A DNA stretch of 64,000 nucleotides from Dermanyssus gallinae (GCA_003439945.1 QVRM01005626.1:1-64000); one strand, 5' to 3'; numbered from the stretch's first letter, positions 32,500 through 46,900 are shown. Notes: generated by a model not told the origin, from the letters alone. Made by a program: numbers and translations.

Positions 32500-35215
32500 C
32501 GATGGCATCACGTGGCGGCAATAACACCGCCTGAAGACTCAGCTGCCAGACTTGCGGGCTAGTATGCAAATCTGGCGCAGGCCTCGCGAGCCACATTAGA
32601 TTGACTCACAATCAACGAGAAGTTAGTGCCACCTCCCCAACTCCTAACCAATCACAGACTAATGATTTGATTTTAAGTTCCACACAAAATAACACTGCTG
32701 CTTCTAATAATATTTTTGACCCCCCCCCCCTAGTACTTCACGCGTCTCCCAGCCAAATTATAGATGTCCATCTAGTACTTGCTTAAATGCTTTTATTTCT
32801 AAATCAGATCTTAATTTACACTGTCGTCATGCTCATCCGGACGAATATATTGAGAATATTTTAGCCCCTAAAAAATATTATTATATGCAAAATACAAGCC
32901 CTTACAATTACACTTCCCATACGCAACATAATTTCAACAGACCTTATTCATCTGTCAAATATAATTTGCTCAGGACCACACTATCGCCTTAAGCGACTTT
33001 CTGAACAAACATTTTACACACACTGTCCGACGTCGTGCCTTTAGAGAAACACCTTTCACTGAAGCGCGAGTATCTAAAAGGCAACAGCGACGTCAAGACT
33101 ACGCAACCACTCAAAAACTTTTTAGCCAAAACCGATCCAAATGCGCTCATGAGGTGCTGGACGGCAAACACACCATACACTACATGCAGGCCACCAAAGT
33201 TGTAGAACACTGGCCAACACGATGACACAACCACCCCCTGAATCTTTCCCTTGCCTCGTATACACTCCGAACTCTGATCTTTTACTATTAATTAGCGATA
33301 CTGCCACAGCCCATAAAACTGCTTAGCGTTCATCCCTAAAATTAACAAGGCCACATCCCCAAGCGATCTGCGACTGCTATCTATTAGCCCATACTTACAA
33401 GCACGCTTAACAAAATTCTCTCTAGACGCCTCCAGAACTCTATTAAGCTGTTCCCAATCCGGCGAGCGTTTCTCCCCTATAGTGGTACCTTCAAGAACCT
33501 TGCGGTTCTGGATGGCATTCTAAACGACGCTATTTCTACAGGACGTGAGCTCAGACTCGTCTCAATCCACCTCCGTAAAGCGTTCGACATGGTGAGCCAT
33601 GACTCCGTCCTGTGGTCACTCCGGACTCGCAGATACCCGGAGATAGGGTACCAACTTTCGCCCACAAGGCGGAAATCATACTGATGACTTCCGCCTTATG
33701 GGCTTAGCCTTTGCGAATGACCTCATTCTCCTAGCTTCCACGAAATATACTTTCCAACGGCTCCTTCATATTGCGGACTCTTTTTTGAAATTCCGAGGCC
33801 TTAAAATTAATATTATTAAAAGCGTTACTATCTCCCATCTATTTAATAGGAAGGAAGGTAAAGGTGTTATTAATACCGTAACGTTAACGTTGAAGATCGG
33901 CAATTGCCAGCTAAAGGTATGACCGATCGATGGAGATATCTAGGAATCGACTTTGACAGCAATAGCAGAGTTGACTCTACCAAGGATATACTCCTTAATT
34001 TACTCAACAGACTCACGACAGCTCCCCTTAACCCCACCAAAGACTCGTATTTTTGAAAGACTTTCTCATTCCCCGCCTCTTATATAACTGGTCTCCGGTC
34101 CCAGGCTATCTCCCTCACTGCTTAGCGACATAGATAAAGATATCAGAAAGGTTGTTAAGTCGATATGGGCTTAAGCTCGAAAATCGGTCCCTGTCGCCCC
34201 AACGCCTACCTGTACACGCACACAGTACACGGCGGTCTAGACATCCCCTGCCTCTAAACATTTATCCCCAGACTTCGCATCTCCCGTCTGACAGCATTAC
34301 AACACTCCACGCACCTTGGGGTCCAATGGATGCTAACCACCGAGCACTTCAAAAAAGACCTTGCGAAAACAAGACTTCTTTGCGAGGGCTTGGGAGCCTC
34401 CATTGAGGCCGCTACACAAGAGGCCGATTACTGGTCTCAACAACTACACAACACGTTCGACGGGGCACATTTTAAAAAGCACACGAAACGCCCTTTGTAC
34501 ATTACTGGATTAAGGGTATGCCCTTCCTATCTGGTAAGGAGTATTTCAACCTACTAAAGCTCAGGATCAACGCACTACTAACGCGTGCCAGATTGACCAG
34601 GGGACGCCCGGGCTACAACAAACGTTGTAGGCACGGGTGTCATGCGCCTGAGACGTTGGCTCATGTCGCTCAGATGTGCGATACTACACACAAACAAACT
34701 ATAAAGAGACACGTTTGTGTCTGTCGCGTGACGCATCTTCTCTCGCTCACAAACCACTTCATGACCATGAAGTGGTTCGTGAGCGAGTATTCCGTCGACC
34801 GGGCGCACCGGGTCTAAAGCCCGACCTCGTAATAACAACAGCTACCGAGGTCTGGGTTTTAGATGCCGAGGTTTGCGGCCTGAACCGGGACCTGGCAAAA
34901 GCGCGGTAGGACAAGATCACCGAATATGACGTCGAACTCCTAAAAGCTCCTCGACCCGCAAAAATCTTGCAGATTCGGATCCATCACTATCTCTATGAGT
35001 GGTGTATGGGGCCCCGAATCTGTGAGGACGCTTTTGGGGTTCGGCGTCACGAAGAGGAATCCTATGGATCTTACCGTCTTAACGTTGCAAGGAACCTTGA
35101 GGATATACCGCTCACACCGGGTCCATAAGGGCGCGGGCTACCATCAAGCAAGGACACGGACAGCTGATTCTTAACCTCACGTGACACTTTTTTACCACCA
35201 TTTGTATTAAGGCGA
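32500..35215 (+). mobile_element. R2-like LINE with N-terminal zinc finger, near full-length, decayed
   Basis: Plus strand, across frameshifts: an N-terminal finger CQTCGLVCKSGAGLASHI then RLTHN (C2H2) at 32544-32612. RT blocks follow at 33.48-33.65 kb, with VSIHLRKAFDMVSHDSVLW, then the active-site region LMGLAFANDLILLASTK (FAND in place of FADD) at about 33.70 kb and RWRYLGIDFD at 33.93 kb. A Cys/His knuckle CRHGCHAPETLAHVAQMC lies at about 34.63 kb. The restriction-like endonuclease shows KPDLVITTATEVWVLDAEV at about 34.82 kb. This domain order is that of R2-clade elements. R2 proper inserts in 28S rDNA, but no rDNA is nearby, so this is an R2-like lineage with another target or a displaced copy. 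Confidence 0.85.
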
Positions 35216-35269
35216 GCACTGCCGATTGTGCAAACGTATTGTAAAATATTAATAAATCATCACAATATT

Positions 35270-35275
<6 letters not shown>
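35213..35275 (+). repeat. 65-bp repeat, third copy, at the R2-like LINE 3' end
   Basis: GCGAGCACTGCCGATTGTG ... ATTAATAAATCATCACAATA matches 24384-24447 directly. It sits between the end of the LINE and a long (TA)n tract, so it may be the LINE's own 3' UTR end. Confidence 0.8.
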
Positions 35276-35352
<77 letters not shown>

Positions 35353-35392
35353 GTATATATATATATATATATATATGTGTATATATATTATA

Positions 35393-35433
<41 letters not shown>
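35271..35433. repeat. Long compound (TA)n microsatellite
   Basis: About 160 bp of TA with regularly spaced GTGTATA and ATTATA variants. Apparent open frames of alternating Tyr-Ile are artefacts of this repeat. Confidence 0.95.
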
Positions 35434-35442
<9 letters not shown>

Positions 35443-37271
35443 AATGCACACTTTTTAAATATACATTTATCGACATAATTTGCAGGGCACACAAAGGGTT
35501 ATTATCTGAGTATTTATCTCTATCTCGTGTTAACTAGCCATTATAGCTCAGCGTCCAGCGTTGAACGTAAACGTTTATTTCGAGCACACACAGCAAGCTA
35601 ACTATAAACCCGGCTTCTACCCGCAGAAAAATTATGCATATGACAAGTGTTTGACGTTCTTAAAGGTTCTGCACCAGGTTCTGCTGTCGTTATCCGTTGT
35701 CGGTAATGTTATTTCATAGAATATATTTTGGTCTCAAAACTCTCACAGTGGCCTCTCTACAGCACATCGTATAATTTACAATATAAGTCCACCGAAGCTA
35801 AGAGTTTGCTGTCTTGGATCAAGTGTTGGCTAAGGGTTCACTGCCCTCGCTAAGCTGTTTGCACTAGCAAGTTTCTCAGGCGCACGGAAATTACGAGCAC
35901 TCACTAGCAATGCTATATGCAAATCGCCATGTAAAATTGGCGGAACTTTTATAGCACATGCAGCTGCTCCCAGAAGAGAATAACGTACGATTTATTTTGC
36001 AGCTGTTTGGCTCTGTCCGTATGTTTGTTGGTCTAATGATAGCCTTTGATTGGTCGCGGTGAAGGCGTACCGCAAGTGTCAGGTGTGTCACCTCCCTAGG
36101 CTGCGGCATTTCACGGCAACCTGGCTCCACTTGTGAAGTCTGTACGAGTCAGGGACACAACATCCACGTCGAACAGACAAGAAGCGATACCGGCCAAAAG
36201 TCCGCTGGTGAACATTCTTCCGCCTATCGGAATCATTCCGCGAAGCCGGATTGTATCGGGGTCAAGCACGGATCATGCCATTTGCGCCATTTGGTACGGT
36301 GTCTCCAACAGCGGTATGATCATCCTGGGTAGCCTTGCTTGTCGGTGACGCCTAGAGCGCAGTTTCCAATTCGGTAAGACTGACTCGCTACCCGTGACCG
36401 CTACGAACGGTGGTCAAACACCCCAAAAAAAAAGCTAATTTGTCGTTTTTGCTCTCTCTCTCTCGCTATCGCTCTAACGTCCCTCCACCGTGTGTTCATC
36501 TGTTTACTCGGCACCGGTTGTACCCGCACAACGTGTATGCGCGTTGTCGGTGGTTCCGTAATTATTGGGCACAAGTAACAGGTACGCTACTGTCGCAGTT
36601 GAGAGCGCTTCTCGTTGTACGAGTATTGTTTGTAAGGGTGCATATTGGGGTGACCGCCTTTGCCTTGTAAGGACTCTCCACACGAGTCGAGCGGTCGGGA
36701 TGGATGCGATGCCGCTAGCTACAATTGCCACGTTTACCAGCCGAACCAGAACCGAACAAAAATGCCACAAAACTTATCAATCCACAGTCACCCTCGTTCA
36801 CACGTTGCACGCTGTATCAAACAGCGTCAACAGCGTACATTTGTATGGCCGGTCTAGACTGTGTATCCGCTTGCAAGCGGAAAACTTGTTCCTGCGTTAA
36901 AGCACTTGGAATTGGATCAAGTTTTTATATGAGACCCAACTGCGGAGTGGGGGGGGGGGGGGGTAGCAAGCATAACTCGAACTTAACTTCTTCGTTGGCA
37001 GTCATGAGCAGCCAAGGCTTTTCTAAGGCGGTGGTGACGTGAAGTTCGCACTTTAATCATCGTGTTAGAGGCGTCGAAGACCTGGTATGATCTGCTGCTG
37101 CACTATGTTTAAATATGCGTATGTTAGAGAAATATTCTAAGATAATCACAAAAAGGATTTGTTCGCGCATCTGCATGCAGAGTGAGAGACTCATCATTGA
37201 GACAACATACAAGTAACAAACGAGATAAACTACTGAAAAAATATCTTATAACTTTGTTATTGACGTTTCAG
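35434..37271 (+). other. Intron without recognisable gene
   Basis: Open frames at 36.13-36.35 and 36.57-37.04 kb show no FN3 or transposon motif. A G-run of about 17 lies at 36946-36962. The expected partner of exon B3b is not visible here. Confidence 0.4.
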
Positions 37272-37405
37272 AATGCAACGTTATTCAATTTAATGCCTGC
37301 TACTACGTACAATATCTCTGTAGTACGCCTGGCCGATTATAGAAACGTAAGGGACAGAGCCGTCACGCAGTTTACCACCAAGGACTTGCAATACAGATTG
37401 TAAAG
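37272..37405 (+). pseudogene. FN3-array gene, exon B3b, with 1-nt frameshift
   Basis: The exon starts phase 0 after a TTTCAG acceptor and encodes NATLFNLMPATTYNISVVRL, the L-x-P-x-T-x-Y core of FN3. Its length is 134 nt, whereas all other B-second exons leave a remainder of 1 when divided by 3. In the entering frame it hits TAA at 37401-37403, just before the AAAG|GTAAAA donor. One base dropped near 37381-37383 would bring back TCNTDC, the C-x3-C end seen in B2b, B5b and B6b, and a phase 1 donor. It is either a disabling indel or a sequence error. Confidence 0.75.
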
Positions 37406-40050
<2,645 letters not shown>

Positions 40051-40338
40051 AGAGAATGTTCGCTCCTCTTGAGATAGTCTCGCAGACCCCCACACTATAT
40101 GGTGTCGACTATGTGATTAATCTCTTCCCAAATGACTGCACGCCACTGAACTACACGGTTGTTACTAGCATTGAGGGTAATCCTGAGAGTGCAGTATTCC
40201 AAACCAGTCACCCAGGCGCGCGGTTGAAGGAGTTTGCCGTGTCACTTGACTACATGACCATATACGAGCTAAGAGCGGCCATCTGGTGTTCGGGCACACG
40301 TTGGTACCGAGTCGATCGAATAGCTTCCGGATTTTCAG
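40051..40338 (+). CDS. FN3-array gene, exon A3 (single-exon FN3 domain)
   Basis: 288 nt, phase 1 in (TTTCAG) and phase 1 out (TCAG|GTAAGT). About 96 residues begin ERMFAPLEIVSQTPTLYG, with NDCTPLNYTVVTSIEG and LDYMTIYELRAAIWCSG as strands C and E-F. It carries the A-type Cys pair. Exon B4a follows after a 402-nt intron, the shortest in the array. Confidence 0.82.
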
Positions 40339-40740
40339 GTAAGTCAGGATTTTAGCAATGTTCCTGATTGATGAAGTTGTATTTGCCATGATATAATCTT
40401 TCTTTTCTTATTTCATATAATTACCAGTATGTACAGACAAAATTGAGCAAACTAAATATAGATACCATCGTGAACAATACTCGTAATCTGAATGGGTTAA
40501 ATAAGGCATCTACATCGTTTTGCACATATATGGCGACGAAATGCATTTATTTATATCAGCTAAAGCCCAAGTTTGTATAGGCATTGCAATGACGTTGTGC
40601 ACCACAGAAAGATTACCACCACATGTGCTTTTCCAACTCGTGCAGCCTTCGCCAATAATAATAGGGCTCGCGCTAGCCCGTCAAAAAGATGGCATTAATC
40701 TAATTCGGTGGTGTTCTTTGGGTGGTAATCGACAAAACAG

Positions 40741-40907
40741 AGCTACTGCCTCTAAATGAAGTTAAGGTACTGCCGTCTAGCGATACGGCTCGAATTTTCA
40801 TCAAGTCCCCTGCGCAGGGCTTTCCCATGAAGTTCAACGTGACCTGGTGTTTGGTCGCACTCAGCGATTGCTATACGAATCTCTTCACCAGGATCGGATA
40901 CGAAACG
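40741..40907 (+). CDS. FN3-array gene, exon B4a (first half of split FN3)
   Basis: 167 nt, phase 1 in (AACAG), phase 0 out (ACG|GTACAT). It opens ELLPLNEVKVLPSSDTARIF and contains VTWCLVALSDCYTNLF with a Cys pair. Its second half is not found. The next recognisable exon, B5a, enters in phase 1, so it cannot be spliced directly to B4a without a frameshift. Confidence 0.78.
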
Positions 40908-40959
40908 GTACATTAGTTGTTTAATGTTTAATTTATGTTCAAAACTATAATAACATGAT

Positions 40960-41398
40960 GATGATGATTATTATTATTATTAATTTGGAAACAGGGGATA
41001 TTATTATCATTATGTACATGTATCACAACACTAATTGCATAACATCATTGTTACTGATCGAGTAAACATCATCTTGGCGTTGCCTCTCTGGAGCTCCAAT
41101 GACACCCTCTGTCGGAGGAACGCGGTTGATCCGCTGTAGCCTCGAAGAGCTTCTTCCCATGCTTTTTCGTCAGTTTGAGTGCATCCTTGGCCCAAACGCC
41201 AGATGACTTGAGGCCAAACGCCATTACCACATGGTCCCTAAGAAGATGTGCGTATAGGCGCCATTTGTGCATCTCCCGTTAGTGAATGATATGGCCGACG
41301 CCCGCGCTGGCTAATGCACGATATCCGAGGGCGTACGTGTCAGAGACAATGACGACCAACGCCAGCGGCCGATTACGGCTTATTATTATTATTATTAA
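40960..41398 (-). mobile_element. RLE-type LINE 3' fragment bounded by TTA repeats
   Basis: The minus strand encodes MHKWRLYAHLLRDHVVMAF, GLKSSGVWAKDALKLTKKHG and EATPR, the same C-terminus as the plus copy at 1.6-1.77 kb. (ATT)n flanks it at about 40967-40982 and (ATT)n again at 41380-41396. Confidence 0.7.
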
Positions 41399-42040
41399 GT
41401 TAATACAATTGTGAGGTGTGGACGTTTAAATCATGTTTATCCTGCTCTGTTCGCTTTCTGTCAGTTCATGGCGCCTTTAATGGAAGCCACGTTCCCTCTA
41501 CACACGGCCAAAGACATCATCTGCCTCAAAAACATGGCCTCGCGTCGATCGCCCGTAACGTCTTCGATTCGTTTTCCGATGTCTTGCAGGAGTTTTGCTG
41601 TACCTGTACTGATGGGGCCGAGTGTCTCTAATGTAATGGGTGCTTCTAGATAGTTCTAGATACTTCCTCCGTTTTCCAGAATCCGCACGTTCTGCTACAC
41701 ATCCCGATTCGACTGCGCTGTGGCGTAAATATGATAACGCCGCCGTGCATGAAACCGTTACATCCCATACAAGGCATTTTCCGTGCGACCACAGCGGGAT
41801 GGTGACCCCGTCAGGTCGCAACTCACTGCTGCCATTAAGATCTTCTGGTTCGGGCGTAGATGGTATCCCTGCCCTTCTAAGAGCTCTTCTCACTATGGCG
41901 TTGAGTTCACCGTGCCTTGTAAGTCTGCCGGGGCTTTTTAGACAGCTTAACGGGTGTAGACCGTCCGAGTCAACCGGTTGGCCGCATGAGAGGCACGTGA
42001 AGGGCTGGCAGACTATTATTATTATTATTATTATTATTCA
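41399..42040 (-). mobile_element. RLE-type LINE, endonuclease fragment bounded by TTA repeats
   Basis: The minus strand encodes MRRALRRAGIPSTPEPEDL, then the endonuclease core ELRPDGVTIPLWSHGKCLV and VWDVTVSC, which are the conserved D and W-D residues of the PD-(D/E)XK-like fold. The (TTA)n at 41380-41396 and 42015-42038 bound it. It is head-to-head with the plus-strand copy that starts at 42.04 kb. Confidence 0.75.
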
Positions 42041-43620
42041 ACCAGGTCCGTCGCGACCACGTACTAAAGACAGTACAAGTTGATTGGCCAGAGGCGGCCC
42101 CCTTGATCCACCAAGCCTATATATCTTTCTATCTAGCTTTCATTTAGTGATAGAACAATTTTTTCGTGCAACGGTGTGCAGCAGGGCGACCCCCTTGGTC
42201 CGCCGCTGTTCTCCTTAGCTATTAGGGAGCTGGTCGATTCTATCCAGTCCCCTTTGAATCTCTGGTACCTAGACGATGGTACCATCGGAGGAGAAGCATC
42301 GGTGGTACAGGCATATATCAAGAGAGTTGTTGAATTCGTCTGAAGAGTGGGCTTGAACTCAACCCCCAGAAGTGCGAAATTATTTAACAGGGTTAGCTTA
42401 ACCTAACCGCTTTTGAGGCACTCCTTCCCGGATGCAAACACGTCGAGTCAGCAGACGTGACGCTCTTGGGGTCCCCTATGGGTCCGCCGCCATTCGCCCG
42501 GAACTCCCAGGTAGAATTGAGACTCTCGTCTAACACGGCTAAGTCTGCTCTGTCCCTACACTGCGTATCACCTATTAAAATCATCTCTGGGTTCAGCAAG
42601 AATCGTCCATATCCACCGCAGCACGGACGTCGGAGCAAACCAGGGTCTTCTGTGGGAGTTAGACAAAAGCCTAAGGGCCAGCCTTAGCGACCTCCTTAAT
42701 CTAAACCTGCCCGACAACAACTAGGGTCAATCCACTCTCTCTCTCTTTCTTAGATTCGGGGGTCTGGGAAATCGTTTCTACAGCAGACCTGGTAGCTAGC
42801 TGTCACGTCGCATCCTGACACGCCTCAGAGGGTACCGTTCAGCAGCATCAGCCCGGCCGTGGCTCTGCAGGCTTTCCAGGATGCCGATACGAGATTCGAG
42901 AACCTCGCAGGCCTACTCCCAGAGGCAAACAAACACCTGCAGAGGTCTTATGATGACCTCATCGTTTCTAGGAAGTACCAGCGCTTACTGTCTGATGCAG
43001 TAAGCACGGTACACAACGCCCGACTGCACGCGGTCGTCCAGAAAGGAGCCAGCAAATCGTTCCAAGCCTTCTTTTCCTCAAACCTCGGCACTTTGCTTGA
43101 TCACGAACGCTTTCGTCTGTGCATTGGTTTGAGTTTGGGAACAAGGCTAACTGAGAAGCACCGGTGTCCGTGCGGAACAAAGGTGGACATCTGGGGGACC
43201 CCCGGGCTCTCCTGCAGCAGAAGCGAAGAACACCAAAGCCGTCACAGCGAGGTTAACGAGATTACAGCTCGGGCCTTGAGGTGAGCTTTATTGCCGTGCA
43301 CTCGAGAGCCGACCGGCCTTCTAAGAAGCGACGGACAGAGACCAGACGGTCTCACCCTTATCCCTTTTGAAAGGGGAAAAGCGCTTATTTGAGATGCGAC
43401 GATTACCGACACGCTCGCACCCTCGAACTTGGAGGCCAGCGCATCTGCCGCTGCGGCAATGCGGCAGCAATTATGGGCACAATGAGGGGCTGCCTCGAGG
43501 ACAAGCTCGACTGGTAGAACTCCTCACAAGCCCAAGTGTAGTTAGTTATTCACATTTCCCTGTAACCATAACATTAAATAATGAATTAGGTTAATTAAAA
43601 AAAATGAAACGTTGTCTGCC
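42041..43620 (+). mobile_element. RLE-type LINE, RT to endonuclease, decayed
   Basis: Plus strand: QGDPLGPPLFSLAIRELVDS and NLWYLDDGTIGGEASVV (RT active site) at 42.18-42.30 kb. A continuous stretch at 42859-43284 has FRLCIGLSLGTRL, HRCPCGTKVDIWGTPGLSC (Cys/His knuckle) and RHSEVNEITARAL. Then comes the endonuclease [17 protein letters not shown], a TGA at 43390-43392 where Trp is expected, and DATITDTLAPSN. It is 5'-truncated after (TTA)n at 42015-42038 and has several stops. Confidence 0.85.
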
Positions 43621-43729
43621 AGGATGAACATGCACATACATTTCAAATGTTTCATGAACCGTTAACACTCATATTTGTAAAGTGAACTTGCATATTTAGA
43701 GTGGCTGGTCTGTGGCTTGCCTGTGCTCA

Positions 43730-44290
43730 AAGCACAAAGAAGGCGGATTCATGACGCCACGAAGGATGGGACTTCGCTTTAAGTCGAAGTTTAGAGCAAT
43801 CCATTTTGGCGGAAAAATCCGCGACTATGCGGCGAAAAGCGATAACGGAAACCGTGCATGAGATCCCGATGACACGTAATGACGAATTAATTGAGCTGAC
43901 AATTGAGGTAGGTAGACAACGAAAAGGATGCCGCATCACTTTTAGAGTTGAAAAAGTAAAGTTAAAAATTGTGAAAAAGGCGCCTATTACGGAGCCTCGA
44001 ACTGAGCACGCACACTGTGGTGACATACCATGAGCTCTGACAAAGCTTCCGATGCAATAAATTTGGACACATCGCAAAGTGTTGCGTACGAAATCAAGGC
44101 CCCCCAGTCAGGCGGAGTATGGTTCAAGCCCGATCCGCCTCCGCTTCACTGGCGCCTGGCACGGATCGGTTACTTTCCAGAATTTATCTGAAAAAACGGT
44201 ACCTATTACACAGCCTATCATTGTTATTGATGATGTCGATACGAACTTCAGCATTCGCTTGTCTTACGCTGGTGTCGTTTGAAACGGGGT
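43730..44290 (+). mobile_element. LINE ORF1 (gag-like) fragment with degraded zinc knuckle
   Basis: A frame with AITETVHEIPMTRNDELIEL and RQRKGCRITFRVEKVKLK is followed, in another frame at about 44047-44085, by SFRCNKFGHIAKCC, a CCHC knuckle whose first Cys is Ser. The order fits a LINE first ORF. It is not an FN3 exon: phases and splice sites do not match. Confidence 0.55.
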
Positions 44291-46470
44291 AAATATGACT
44301 ACGGCTGCCCCAGCTTCGCTTGGCCAGACCTTAAGCATCAAAGTTCTCACCTCTTCAATCATAGCCCCAGTGCTGGGAACAATCATCGCTTAGCTGTAGG
44401 AAATGGTAACCAAGATCATCTTACACGTTCTGTTGGGCGTGATCCCATAGGTTGCATCGTCATCGTCGCGTCTCTCCGGAATTCGTCGAGCTTGCCAACG
44501 GGTCTTTCGGCGCTGACGACACCAGCACTCTCCACGATTGATCTTACTAATCTCGCGAGCCGGGAGACTTCCAAGAAGTCCCGACATCTCCCGACAAATG
44601 TCGCCCTCCTCAGGCCATCCCATTTCGTGGACTAGCCACCCAGCCTGCTGGCCCCAAGGGCGCCCTGTATCGCCCAAAGTGTCAGATGTCGCGCGGACTC
44701 AGGATGTGCTTCTTCGCTGCACCCTATGCTCGTTGATAACCTCTCATAGGATCGGCCACAACCAGCACATGCACTTAGTCTAATCCACCGAAATGGTTTG
44801 CTCTGCTGGCAGAAACAATGTCGGCCTCGTTCTTACTGATGAGACCTATTGCAGCAGCCGCCAAGCGCCACCCTCGCAGGCGCAGCTGGTGCTATGAGTA
44901 TGTTGCCCTCGGAGACTATATCCTACTCAGCTGAAGCATTTGAGGATATGTCCGATAAGCACCTTCCTGCTCACCATGACAGCCTTAGGGATCTGCCCCT
45001 GTTTAGAGACATATTTTCATCGGCATGCACCCCTGATGAAGTGACGTTGCAGATGCTTCCGCAAGAGTAGCTGGGGGGTATAGATGACATCATGCTCGAC
45101 CATCTTTTCACCCCCACCAGCCCTCCGTCGCGTCTCCTCTGCGCTCTAGCGAACGCAAACGGGTGATCGTTTAGACGAAAATGACCAGTGTCTTGAGACT
45201 TATCGCTATAAATCCACCTTCACACAGTAGACAATAGGAATTGTCGTCAGGCGTATTCTACGACGCCTCGCATAAAGGCTACACCCTTGTCAGTTGGGAT
45301 GTGGCATAAGGTCAGGCCTAGGCCTAGAACGCTTTAACTCTCACCTCAGAGGGCCGGCGCTTCTTTAGGTCTACTCCTCGTTTGCGAGACTCACGCTGCT
45401 CTGCGTTGGGGACCGCTTGCTTCTTCAGGCAGTCTTTCCTTGGCTGAAGCGTAGCCTCGTCGTAGCATACCTAGGCGACCTTATCTTGGCTGATTCTGAC
45501 CCAGACGTGGTAGCTACAGGCGTCCGAAACTTACAGGAATCGGGTGCTTTAACAGGACTGGAGATGTAAGGCCAGTAAGTGGGAATTGTTTCATCGAGGG
45601 ATGATGGATGAACGATGGACGATAAATACGAGGCGTAGCCACGACTTTTGCCGACACGCTCCCAGACGACCAGGCCTGTCATAAGGTCAGTCTGGCGCTC
45701 TGCTACGCCGCTGCCTTCTTAAGAAACATCATCCGCCGTATGGCGTCTCATCTGTTGCGAACGCGGGCTTATCTGCCCCTGGCTAGCGTCTAGGCCGGTT
45801 TTTTCTTGTTGCGACATCCGCTTGACGTGCAAAAGGTCACGTACTTCATGAGAGCAGTTTCGGCCTTCAATATACCCGCAAGTCCTCTAACAGTTCGATT
45901 CCATTTTGAGGCGATGTACGAAGGTGTCGTAAGACCTCCGCAATGTAACACTAGGACAAGACCATTCAAGAGTGGCAGCGCAGGCTTAGAAGAAGACAGG
46001 TGCAAGAAATCGGCATGGGATTTTCCTGGCGCAAGCTGAGGCCGGCCGATGACCGCAAGCCTAGCACACTCGATCCGGTTTGCCCACTCATCAAGACCGG
46101 ACAGCGGAACAAGACAACAGATCCGGCTGAACGTTCGGCCAGATGACAATTTTGGCATCGAGGAGTTCAGGACCGTATGCAGCTTCCGCCTAGGTTGTGT
46201 TGTTGTCGCCAGTCACCGATGTTCTGGTGGCACGAACATAACTGTGTGTGTGAAGAGTGACCATGAGCTGAATTGCAAAAAGGAAGAGTGACCATGAGCT
46301 GAATTGCAAGGAGGCAGCTATGACGCTGCTATACGAATGTGCTCGCTAGAGCCTTCACACAGGCATGCTTTCATGTGCGCGTTGGGCCGACACACTTATG
46401 TGATGATGAAAACATAGATCGTACGACATGACCCTGACCCCCTGGGCTACAGGGAAATGCTTGATCTGGA
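44291..46470 (+). mobile_element. Possible degraded LINE, weakly supported
   Basis: A plus-strand segment reads VVAYLGDLILADSDPDVV at about 45.45-45.51 kb, resembling an RT Y-x-D-D active site with G in third place. Frames before and after it (44849-45070, 45806-46291) show no recognisable motif. A 27-bp block is tandemly duplicated at 46252-46309 (GAAGAGTGACCATGAGCTGA). Confidence 0.35.
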
Positions 46471-46589
46471 ACGTCTTGATCTGGAGCACTTCTGTGGCGA
46501 GCTATACGGTTATCTCAGAATGGCACACGAATAAGTACTCTCTTTGTTATGCCTATTTAGCCAAAGTAGCAGACATCCCAACTGTAAGT

Positions 46590-46900
46590 GACTCTGATTG
46601 ACTGGGTCCGGGGCGTTAACCGGTCTGTTCGAAGTGGCAACATTCACCCTTAATGTTTGCAGTAAGCCTTGACAGTTCTTGGCTGTACTACGACAATATG
46701 ACATTAACAATTCGTTGCCATATAATCTAAATCTATGTCTGGCGTGCCATGATCAACGGACCAAGCAAATGTTACTATGAAGAGTTTGCACATCTGACCA
46801 AGTTCCTATCTGCATTGAAGGTGCCTGCAGCGCGCATTATTCACGCGCATCAAGGGGCAATACGCTGGAATGAGGGTCATAGTTACTCCTGCAATACTTC
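46590..46900 (+). repeat. Interspersed repeat (about 300 bp), copy 3 of 3
   Basis: It shares GTCATAGTTACTCC near 46874 and the block around 46775-46830 with copy 1 (2.9-3.2 kb). It ends about 80 bp before exon B5a. Confidence 0.65.

Noticed and set aside
35228..35537. Open frames of alternating Tyr and Ile, also at 4228-4504, 10904-11146, 31.2-31.5 and 32.1-32.3 kb
   Set aside because: They are translations of (TA)n microsatellites.
36133..36348. Possible missing exon B3a
   Set aside because: The translation lacks FN3 strand patterns and a phase 0 donor.
43806..44033. Possible FN3 half-exon
   Set aside because: No matching acceptor or donor phases. The frame is followed by a zinc-knuckle remnant, so a LINE ORF1 fragment is more likely.
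46252..46309. 27-bp tandem duplication
   Set aside because: Kept only as a note: a two-unit slippage product with no sign of function.
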